Below are positions 1 through 6,964 of a stretch of DNA of 41,790 nucleotides, in pieces. The notes below the pieces were generated by a model. The model saw only the letters and a list, made by a program, of their open reading frames with translations. It did no database searches and was not told where the DNA came from. Made by a program: the position numbers and the translations under genes. The number at the start of each line of letters is the position of its first letter. Positions within the stretch are counted from its first letter, which is position 1. The DNA is taken from contig JAGXNV010000004.1 of assembly GCA_019894795.1 (NCBI GenBank), forward strand, positions 1 to 41,790. The letters are read 5' to 3'. The stretch is from Candidatus Heimdallarchaeota archaeon (GTDB taxonomy: Archaea > Asgardarchaeota > Heimdallarchaeia > Heimdallarchaeales > Heimdallarchaeaceae).

Positions 1-1
1 C

Positions 2-376
2 CCTCAACATTTGGGAATCATCCTTATGGCACTTCCATTTTCACTTTATATTCCTGGTACAGAAGACATGGGAATATTGGTTGCAGACATTCTTTCTTGG
101 TCTTTTTTTTCTCTCATTCTATTTCTTTGGTCAGATCATGAAGAAAGACAGTTAGCAAAGAAATTTGGAGAGGAATTTGTCCAATATCGTTCAAAAACTG
201 GCTCTTTTCTTCCAAGAATTATTAACAGAACAAAAGAACGAAAAAGCTTCCATGAGATAAAATATTGGAAGCGTTATCTTTTCACATTCTTTGCATATTC
301 AGGTTTTGTTGCAGTTGTGTATCTGCTAGCGTATATACTAAGTCTCCCAGGTATTGAACTGCTGAGAAATTATTGA
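2..376 (+). CDS. Membrane isoprenylcysteine/phospholipid methyltransferase-like protein, C-terminal part
   Basis: The frame is open to the first base of the window, so this is the 3' part of a longer gene. The visible part opens with PQHLG, which resembles the conserved (R)HPQYLG SAM-binding turn of the ICMT/PEMT membrane methyltransferase superfamily. After one hydrophobic segment come a charged EER element and the FGEEFVQYRSKTGSFLPRI stretch, matching the typical FG-x-Y-x2-Y-x(5)-PR ending of these enzymes. A further hydrophobic helix follows, so the C-terminus is longer than the family minimum. Members methylate prenylcysteines, phospholipids or other membrane substrates using SAM. The substrate cannot be told from the sequence. 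A TTG at base 11 is in frame but is unlikely to be the start because the conserved motif precedes it. Confidence 0.7.
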   Translation, partial: PQHLGIILMALPFSLYIPGTEDMGILVADILSWSFFSLILFLWSDHEERQLAKKFGEEFVQYRSKTGSFLPRIINRTKERKSFHEIKYWKRYLFTFFAYSGFVAVVYLLAYILSLPGIELLRNY

Positions 377-455
377 AAGCAGAACGCAGTGAAAACTATG
401 AAGAACGATACAAATGAAAAAAACTCTTGATAGAGTTAATGATAAAGAGGTAGGA

Positions 456-620
456 ATGACCGATAGATTTGCTGACTTTGACACATGCAGATAGTCAAAG
501 CACGATTGTGAGATTGTTGTAGAACAGGACACATATCATCAATTAAGTTTCTATCTCGCGGAAAACAAATCCTTCAAAAGACAAGATATTTATTATCAAC
601 TTAGAGAAGATTCGATGTGA
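456..620 (+). pseudogene. Interrupted small ORF ending in KRQDIYY motif, copy A
   Basis: An ATG at 456 sits 4 bases after a GAGGT ribosome site (447-451). Its frame runs to a TGA at 618-620 but is broken by an in-frame TAG at 492-494. The part after the stop encodes about 41 residues ending FKRQDIYYQLREDSM. The same tail (KRQDIYY-x-L-x-ED) occurs in a similarly interrupted frame at 35034-35279, with about 33 of 37 bases matching around the motif. This suggests two decayed members of one small gene family. I do not recognise the family. It could also be chance plus a short repeat, but the shared reading frame and the ribosome site argue for a former gene. The rest of the 377-680 interval holds nothing else I can support. 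Confidence 0.4.
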
Positions 621-680
621 TCTTAACCTTAAAGTTTACTTTTGCATAATTTTATATTGTAGCCTTTTCTGCTGTTCTTA

Positions 681-1439
681 ATGAAGAAGACATTCTTGAA
701 TCATGCTAGTCTTTCATCTTGTATCAATCGATCGTCTATCTCTGCCGCTGATTACAGTTCCTTCCCTACTGTTGTTCAAAATTATTTTGAGAATATCTTT
801 CCTGAGACCTTCGAACAGATATTTTTTGCCGAACTTACCCATTCAGGTGAATTCAGAACATCAGCTTCTCAACCTTGGTTTCCCATCAAAGGGATGTACT
901 ATTATCTTGGAGACATTCCCGCATTTTATTGGGAGGGTAAAATTAAACCTTTCCCCATTCTTTCAATCAAAGCTCGAGATTTTTATTACAAAGGTAAAGG
1001 TGAAGTTCGTGTTAGGTTAAATTCTATTATTCCTTTAGGTACTAGTAGAGGCCCAGAATGCGATTCTGCTTCCTTACTGCGTTATCTTTCAGAGATGCCT
1101 CTAATTCCTACAACCTTTCTTACTTTACAAAATCTCTCATATAAAGAGATAGATTCTTCTTCTGTCCAGATTACCATTCAAGATAAAGGTCTTGAAGAGA
1201 CATGTGTTTTTACTTTCAATGAAAAAGGAGAGATAACTAAGATGGAGGCCGATCAAAGAGCTCGCGGTGTCAAAAAGGGTTATTCAATGGATAGATGGAG
1301 CGGTCACTTCAGTAACTATAAGGAATTCAATGGTATCAAAGTTCCCACTGAATTCATTGCTGAATGGAATCTTCCTGAGGGTGATTTTCAATATGCCAAA
1401 TTCAAGGTCGATACTCTCGAATACAACAAATTACATTGA
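681..1439 (+). CDS. DUF6544-like protein
   Basis: This 252-residue soluble protein has the pattern of the DUF6544 family: an N-terminal FPTVVQNYFEN-like segment, an HSGEFRT strand, SQPWFPIKGMYYY, then FYWEGKIKPFPILSIKARDFYYKGKGEVRVRLNS (split here by the family's conserved G-x-G). A residue stretch with LLRYLSEMPLIPT matches the family's R-Y-L-x-E-x2-x2-P element, and the end has the W-x-L/P-x-GDFQYAKFKVDTLEY finish. The family has no settled function; members are beta-rich and often in cell-envelope or stress contexts. The ATG at 681 has a TATA-like stretch about 30 bases upstream and only a weak ribosome site. Its 3' end overlaps the convergent SIS-domain gene by 9 bases. Confidence is moderate because the assignment rests on motif memory. 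Confidence 0.6.
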   Translation: MKKTFLNHASLSSCINRSSISAADYSSFPTVVQNYFENIFPETFEQIFFAELTHSGEFRTSASQPWFPIKGMYYYLGDIPAFYWEGKIKPFPILSIKARDFYYKGKGEVRVRLNSIIPLGTSRGPECDSASLLRYLSEMPLIPTTFLTLQNLSYKEIDSSSVQITIQDKGLEETCVFTFNEKGEITKMEADQRARGVKKGYSMDRWSGHFSNYKEFNGIKVPTEFIAEWNLPEGDFQYAKFKVDTLEYNKLH

Positions 1440-2591
1440 GTAGTCTTTCTTTACATTACTCTTCCTAATTGTATGATAAGAGCCTTCAACATATTTTTCT
1501 TGCTCAACACCTCCACGGAAAGTGTTAACATGTAATCCTTTTTCTTTTGCTATCCAATAAGCATAGAGTGGTGCGACAACACCGTATGGGATAATAGAAA
1601 ATTCTTCTTTACCATTGAAGGGTATATCAATCCATGTATGTAAATCGAAATTAGGTTCTTTATTGGACAGCACGATAGGATCGGCTTTTATAGTGTTTTT
1701 CAGGACAGGAGAAATTTCTTCTACTCTTTTCAGTGACTCTCCTTCAGGAGATATAAACATGATTGAGGTTCCCTTTTCTGTTACAAAGTAAGAAGTATGG
1801 CAATATTCTTCGAGCTCCTTGCTGAAACCTGGTAGTGAGAATTCATACATTTTGAACTCGCCAAACAAGGCATTCCCATAATTTGGTCCTGACGCAGAAT
1901 AAATCTGTCTAGAAGATACGTGTTCGATTGCTAAAGATTTGATCGCTGTGTTATTAATAATCTTCTTAACCACTGTTGGAATCTGTTCAAGTTCTGAGTA
2001 ATCTGGATCTTTCTGCAAACTCATTGCCATAAGCTGCAAGGTCATTTGAACCGCTGTATAGCTTTTTGTTTGCGGTACATCATGCTCGTACCCAACGTAT
2101 TTACTACTAATTTCTCCTTCATATGAGGCTGTTTTGAGTGTTTCAATGTTTGACGATTTAGCATAAAGAAATTTATCTGATAATTGAGCTATTGCACTTT
2201 CAGGATTGTTAGTAATAGATAAAACGTGTCCGCCTCTACTCTTTGCTGCATGAACAGTTTCAATCACTCTTGGAGTTTTACCACTTACTGTGATAGGTAT
2301 CAATAAAGTGTGTTCATCAACATAATTCAAAATTTTGTATTTGTATCTAGAAAATTCCATAGGAAAAACTGTGTGAGCATCCACACCAGATTTAGCAAAT
2401 GCATGCTCATTTGTCAAAGCAGCACAATAAGAATCTCCACATCCTGTTAGAATGACTTTGTTTATACTGTATTTTGACACAATATCAGTTACTGCTTCAT
2501 AGATTGTCTCTTTGTACTCTGAGATAAGTTTTTTCAAGATTTTAGGTTGTTCTTCTATTTCTTGTAACATGTAATCTTTCATTGTTGTCAA
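1431..2591 (-). CDS. SIS-domain sugar-phosphate isomerase/deaminase (GlmS C-terminal-like)
   Basis: The 386-residue protein has two SIS (sugar isomerase) domains, roughly residues 30-190 and 210-365. The N-terminus MKDYMLQEIEEQPKIL corresponds to the M-x-KEI-x-EQP opening of the GlmS isomerase half. The first domain has VILTGCGDSYCAA and ITVSGKTPRVIETVHAAK, the phosphosugar-binding glycine and serine loops. The C-terminal FRGG-x(8)-Y-x(4)-HTIRKSN resembles the end of GlmS/AgaS/FrlB enzymes. It lacks the glutaminase domain of full GlmS (about 600 residues), so it is more likely a glucosamine-6-phosphate or fructosamine-type deaminase/isomerase than a glutamine-dependent synthase. Start: ATG at 2591; another ATG lies three codons inside. 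It runs convergent to the upstream DUF6544-like gene. Confidence 0.8.
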   Translation of the reverse strand: MTTMKDYMLQEIEEQPKILKKLISEYKETIYEAVTDIVSKYSINKVILTGCGDSYCAALTNEHAFAKSGVDAHTVFPMEFSRYKYKILNYVDEHTLLIPITVSGKTPRVIETVHAAKSRGGHVLSITNNPESAIAQLSDKFLYAKSSNIETLKTASYEGEISSKYVGYEHDVPQTKSYTAVQMTLQLMAMSLQKDPDYSELEQIPTVVKKIINNTAIKSLAIEHVSSRQIYSASGPNYGNALFGEFKMYEFSLPGFSKELEEYCHTSYFVTEKGTSIMFISPEGESLKRVEEISPVLKNTIKADPIVLSNKEPNFDLHTWIDIPFNGKEEFSIIPYGVVAPLYAYWIAKEKGLHVNTFRGGVEQEKYVEGSYHTIRKSNVKKDYSM

Positions 2592-2711
2592 GTAAAGATT
2601 CTTCTTTGTTATTTTAGTTTAACTTACACTTACTTCCAGATTCTCTGTTATAACGGATTATTTTTATTGTTCTCTCTTTTTCCTAATTTGTAATTATGGC
2701 TTGGTGTAAAA

Positions 2712-4616
2712 TTGAGATTCTTTCAACCCCTTAAACAATTAGGTTATGCGCGTATATTAGCTGAAACTCGGACACATTTTCCTCTCTCACCAGGTCTACT
2801 TGCAATCGAAAAAATAGATTTAACAGATGGTTACGCTGGATCTTTCGATATACCATTCCCTCCACGGTTCGAAGATATTGATGATCACGATTACTCTTTA
2901 CATTGGTTACTACCAGAAAATAAGAGGGAGAAATATAACACTACTAAGTTTCAGTTAACGGAACAACCATTTTATCCTCCGTTTGCAGAGGAGATTTTTA
3001 TTGATAGTGATTTTGATGAATATGTAGATAGATTTCTTTTAAAAGCAGAACCTGAAGAAGAAATCTTTACACTCCCAATATCACAGATTAATAACCCCCG
3101 TATTAAAGAAATAGCTGATACCGAGAGCTCACTCTATATCCTAACAGGGTTAGCATCACTCTTAAGTAATCAACGTCGACTAACAGAGACTTTAGTACAT
3201 CTGAGAGAAATTTTATCTCCAGATATTGCATTATATTTACCCGGTCCTATAGCACCTTCATTGTATTCTTTTCTCATTTACATGGGGATAGATTTCTTTG
3301 ATAACTCCATGGCATATTATGTTTCAAATAAAGGTTATTTCCTTACAGAAGATCAAGTTTACAAGCAATCAAATCACCCTAAATGTTATTGTGTGCATTG
3401 TACAAATGATGAACCAAGTCTGTTTAAACACAATGAATCTGTGATAAAAAATACCCTTTCCCGAATAAGAGATTCAATTGAGAGAGAAACTTTTCGAGCA
3501 CAAGTTGAAAGAGATGTTCATAATAATGTTACATTCGCAGCAGCTCTCAGACGAGTTGATACACACTTCAACAGAAATCTTAGAATTCGGACACCAATGG
3601 TATCTTCTGCACCTGTAAAATGTATAGGAGAAGAATCCTTTACTCGACCGCTAATAACTGAGTTCAGGGAAAGAATTAGGGAAAGGTATAGACCTGATCC
3701 AAGTTCAAATTTAGTGATACTTCTCCCTTGTTCAGCAAGAAAGCCTTATTCTTTTTCACGCTCTCACCTGTTCTATCATAAAGCCATGAGAAAGGCAGGA
3801 AAAGGCGTATTCAAATCACTTACAGAATTGATTGTAACATCACCTCTTTCTGTGGTTCCACGTGAATTAGAAGATATTTACCCAGCAAAGTACTATGACA
3901 TTCCAGTTGCTGGCGAGTGGTCAGAAAAGGAAATTACTGTTACAGCGGAACTTCTTGTAGATGTTCTAAATCATTTTCCAAAAGATACAGTAATTGTAAA
4001 TCACATGCATGGAAGAGGATATGGGGACATAGTAGAAAGGATTAAAGAAAAACTTCCATTTGATATTAGAAATACATCAGATGATTCAAGACCTACTAGT
4101 GATGAGTCACTCAAGAAGTTAGCAGACACATTATATAATATCCAACAGACAAGAAACACAGAAGAGTCTAAAGGAATATCAAGTAAAATACGAAAAATGC
4201 AAGCTGTTGCAGATTTTGAGTATGGAGCAGGAACAGGAGAAATTTTATTTCCACTTTCAGTAAGAATCAAAGGAAAGTATCCAAGAGATCAGCAAATATT
4301 CAAAGAGAAGGAACACATAGCAACTTTCATCACAAAAAGTGGTTACTTGGCACTATTTCCAAGATATGCAAATCTAATTTTAGATAAAGCTCATAATACT
4401 CTCGAATTTGGAGCTGAGCGAGTTTCTGGAAGTAATATCTATGCACCTGGTGTGATTAAGGCAAGCGATCAAATTCACCCAAATGACGAAATCTTCATTG
4501 TTAACGACAACCAAGTAATCGCTACGGCGACAGCTTTGGTCTCAGGGGAGGATATGAATAAGATGACTTCGGGAATTGTTGCAGAAGTTAAAAAGAAAGT
4601 GAGGACTAGAAAATGA
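2712..4616 (+). CDS. arcS: Archaeosine synthase ArcS (TgtA2)
   Basis: This 634-residue protein is the lysine-transferring archaeosine synthase that acts on preQ0 at tRNA position 15. The N-terminal half is TGT-like and keeps a CxCxxC zinc site (KCYCVHC, about residue 224-230). The family signature LLPCSARKPYS followed by SRSHLFYH lies near residues 337-357. The C-terminal 80 residues (IKASDQIHPNDEIFIV... ATALVSGEDM) form a PUA RNA-binding domain. Known for the family: ArcS adds lysine to preQ0-tRNA and a radical SAM partner, RaSEA, then makes archaeosine. That partner follows directly with a 4-base ATGA overlap. The start is TTG at 2712, five bases after a GGTG ribosome site; no ATG is available in frame between the upstream stop at 2691 and this codon. 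Confidence 0.9.
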   Translation: MRFFQPLKQLGYARILAETRTHFPLSPGLLAIEKIDLTDGYAGSFDIPFPPRFEDIDDHDYSLHWLLPENKREKYNTTKFQLTEQPFYPPFAEEIFIDSDFDEYVDRFLLKAEPEEEIFTLPISQINNPRIKEIADTESSLYILTGLASLLSNQRRLTETLVHLREILSPDIALYLPGPIAPSLYSFLIYMGIDFFDNSMAYYVSNKGYFLTEDQVYKQSNHPKCYCVHCTNDEPSLFKHNESVIKNTLSRIRDSIERETFRAQVERDVHNNVTFAAALRRVDTHFNRNLRIRTPMVSSAPVKCIGEESFTRPLITEFRERIRERYRPDPSSNLVILLPCSARKPYSFSRSHLFYHKAMRKAGKGVFKSLTELIVTSPLSVVPRELEDIYPAKYYDIPVAGEWSEKEITVTAELLVDVLNHFPKDTVIVNHMHGRGYGDIVERIKEKLPFDIRNTSDDSRPTSDESLKKLADTLYNIQQTRNTEESKGISSKIRKMQAVADFEYGAGTGEILFPLSVRIKGKYPRDQQIFKEKEHIATFITKSGYLALFPRYANLILDKAHNTLEFGAERVSGSNIYAPGVIKASDQIHPNDEIFIVNDNQVIATATALVSGEDMNKMTSGIVAEVKKKVRTRK

Positions 4617-5683
4617 AAATCAACAAGAGTTTTGCTGAAAGGATAAATTATATCAGAGAGACAGAACTTCAATCTAGAGCTCATTCAAAGAAAATTGTTT
4701 ATTGGGAAGAAGACAGTCGTCTTCGCTCAGAACAAGGAAAAGCTCTTGTGTTCATTCTTCCTACAAGAGGGTGCTCTTGGGCGCTATCTAAAAGCGGAGG
4801 ATGTTCCATTTGTGGTTATATTTATGATAATCCACAGCAAACAGATTTTGATTCCATCTACGACACTTTTCAAGCTATCCTAAAAAACAAACTGAAGAAG
4901 GAATTTGCTTACGCAATAAAGATTTTCACAAGTGGAAGCTTTCTAGATCCCCTAGAGATACCCGAAGAACTCCAATTAAAATTCACGGAAGAGTTATCTA
5001 AATATGAACAAATCAAAGAAATAGTTGTTGAATCAAGACCTGAATACATCAAGGGATCTACTCTTCAAAAAATAGCTAAAGTGATTGATGTTTCTATATT
5101 AGAAATAGCAATTGGATTAGAAAGTACAAATAACTCTATCCTAATGAATTCTATAAATAAAGGATTTTTCTGGGAGGATTTTGAGAAAGCAACAAAAATC
5201 GTTAAAGAAAATGGTGCTAAAGTCAAAGCATATCTCTTATTCAAACCTCCTTTTGTTTCCGAATATGATTCTATGCGAGACATGTTACAGAGTGTCAAGA
5301 GAATTATTTCCTTGGAAATTGATACTATTTCCATAAATGCAGTTAGTATTCATCGTGGAACCTATCTCTCTCAATTATTTGAAAAACATCAATACAGAAC
5401 ACCTTGGTTATGGTCTCTTTTCTATGTTTGCAAAAATATCAAAGAACATTTTCCTAACCTAAGGTTGATTTGTGATATTGTTGCTGGAGGAAATATGCGA
5501 GGAGCACATAATTGTGGTGAATGTGATCAGGAAGTTATTCAAGCAATAAAGAATTTTACGATGTCACAAAATGTAGATAGTTTGGGAGAAGAGATAAGTT
5601 GTTCATGTAAAAATGAATGGAAGAGTAATCTACTACACGAAAAAATCAGCATATCAGAGCAAGTTTCACAAAAATATATGTGA
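4613..5683 (+). CDS. raSEA: Archaeosine-synthesis radical SAM enzyme RaSEA
   Basis: A 356-residue radical SAM protein of the COG1244/TIGR01210 type. The iron-sulfur site is the unusual spaced motif TRGCSWALSKSGGCSICGY, cysteines 54, 64 and 67 (C-x9-C-x2-C), which distinguishes this family from the common C-x3-C-x2-C enzymes. Further down are FTSGSFLD, VESRPEYI and IGLESTNN, typical SAM-barrel elements, and a C-terminal HNCGEC cysteine pair near residue 300. In studied archaea the enzyme converts the ArcS product (preQ0-lysine in tRNA) into archaeosine. The ATG overlaps the arcS stop by 4 bases, so the two are translationally coupled and very likely act as one complex. The gene ends 14 bases from the convergent longin-like gene. 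Confidence 0.9.
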   Translation: MKINKSFAERINYIRETELQSRAHSKKIVYWEEDSRLRSEQGKALVFILPTRGCSWALSKSGGCSICGYIYDNPQQTDFDSIYDTFQAILKNKLKKEFAYAIKIFTSGSFLDPLEIPEELQLKFTEELSKYEQIKEIVVESRPEYIKGSTLQKIAKVIDVSILEIAIGLESTNNSILMNSINKGFFWEDFEKATKIVKENGAKVKAYLLFKPPFVSEYDSMRDMLQSVKRIISLEIDTISINAVSIHRGTYLSQLFEKHQYRTPWLWSLFYVCKNIKEHFPNLRLICDIVAGGNMRGAHNCGECDQEVIQAIKNFTMSQNVDSLGEEISCSCKNEWKSNLLHEKISISEQVSQKYM

Positions 5684-5697
5684 ATAGAATTAATAGA

Positions 5698-6690
5698 CTA
5701 TTCTTTGGATGTCTTATATTCTAACACTACATCTTTTATTCTTTTAGCAATTCTCTCAAAGACAGGGTTCATTAGGACAGCATCCACATTTTTCTTTGCT
5801 ATGGCATAGAAGAAATTACTCTCATTAAGAGGAACAAAAATTATCTGATAAACCTCTGTTACATCTATAGATTTTTCCATGCTTTCATCGTTCATCATCT
5901 CGATTATATCAGAGAGGAATTTTTCACAGATTTTTAGAGTTTTATTTACAAAACTTTCATCCAGTTTACCATTATGATAAAATAGATTTGTGGTTTCATT
6001 GTCATGTTCAACAAAAACTAAGTGGTCTATTCCTCCAATAGAGTTCAAGATATTAAATGTAACTGCACTCAATTTTTGATCTTGTGATATTTCACTCGTC
6101 TCAGCTTGTTTCTTTGTTTCTTTGACAGAGGGTTTCTTAGTTGATTCTTTTGATTCAACTTTTCTCCCTATAAGTTGAGGTAGAAACGCTATTTCATCGT
6201 AATTTATAGATGTATCAACGAACTCAAGTTCCAATGAAACGGCTTCTTTTTCTTGATCTTTGCGTTTTTGAAATGTGATTACAGAGTCAAAAATTCCTTC
6301 AACTGTCTGATTAAAAACTGCTGATGCTCCAGAGAAAACCTGCTGGGGATCACCGCTGTAGAATTTAGTTTTTGATTTTTCTACGAACACTTCAGATAAT
6401 TGACCAATTAAGGTCTCAGCAATCATTTTATCAGGTAAATTATGGTTTAGAACATAAGTGATATCTTGAATTTTAATGAAAGAGATTTTTGATCTTGAAA
6501 GTTCTATTGTTCCTTTTTTTGAGATTTGTGTATCTTCAGCAAAGGTACAAAATGCTTTTAGGACATTAGTTAAAATCTGTTGAGGACAAACATCAGGATT
6601 AAACACACTCTCTTTTAGTATATTGCCTTCTTTATCACCAAGAAAGAATCCATAGATTAAACTTGGATATTCTGAAAGAGTCTTAGTCAT
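5698..6690 (-). CDS. Two-domain longin/roadblock-like protein
   Basis: A 330-residue soluble protein with two alpha/beta modules joined by a charged linker. Module 1 (about 8-120) starts with a hydrophobic strand and hairpin, LIYGFFLGDKEGNILKE, then a helix and strands such as KISFIKIQDITYVLNHN, followed by a long helix: the order of a longin or roadblock fold. The linker (about 180-215) is rich in K, E, S and T. Module 2 (about 215-325) has IDHLVFVEHDNETTNLFYHNG, a helix, then VTEVYQIIFVPL and FFYAIAKK strands and a final helix, again roadblock/longin-like. Such domains regulate small GTPases in eukaryotes and are abundant in Asgard archaea. No GTPase gene is adjacent. The fold call is by pattern only; it needs structure prediction. 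Confidence 0.45.
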   Translation of the reverse strand: MTKTLSEYPSLIYGFFLGDKEGNILKESVFNPDVCPQQILTNVLKAFCTFAEDTQISKKGTIELSRSKISFIKIQDITYVLNHNLPDKMIAETLIGQLSEVFVEKSKTKFYSGDPQQVFSGASAVFNQTVEGIFDSVITFQKRKDQEKEAVSLELEFVDTSINYDEIAFLPQLIGRKVESKESTKKPSVKETKKQAETSEISQDQKLSAVTFNILNSIGGIDHLVFVEHDNETTNLFYHNGKLDESFVNKTLKICEKFLSDIIEMMNDESMEKSIDVTEVYQIIFVPLNESNFFYAIAKKNVDAVLMNPVFERIAKRIKDVVLEYKTSKE

Positions 6691-6964
6691 ATTTCCTGTC
6701 GTAAATATCGCCTCGTTAAAGGTATATCAGAGTTCATTCATAAATATTATTGGTTTAGGCTAAATGCTATGATGATGTCAATGGATTAATGTCCATATTT
6801 CAAGAAAAAATTCAGAGTTTATCATATCCTATGCGGAATGAATTTAAATCTATGTTGTTTATCATTATTATCAGAACCGGTGTAACTTACTAATAATGTA
6901 ATAATGGAAAGAAAAACTGAACTCAAGAGAGATTATTTGAGAGCTAAATTTGGTGAAACTACAT

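Noticed and set aside
338-532. 64-residue minus-strand ORF between the methyltransferase and the DUF6544-like gene
   Set aside because: No ribosome site and low-complexity composition; the plus strand there holds the interrupted copy A frame with a GAGGT site.
1431-2591. Full GlmS (glutamine-fructose-6-phosphate transaminase)
   Set aside because: The N-terminal glutaminase domain with catalytic Cys1 is missing; only the two SIS domains are present.
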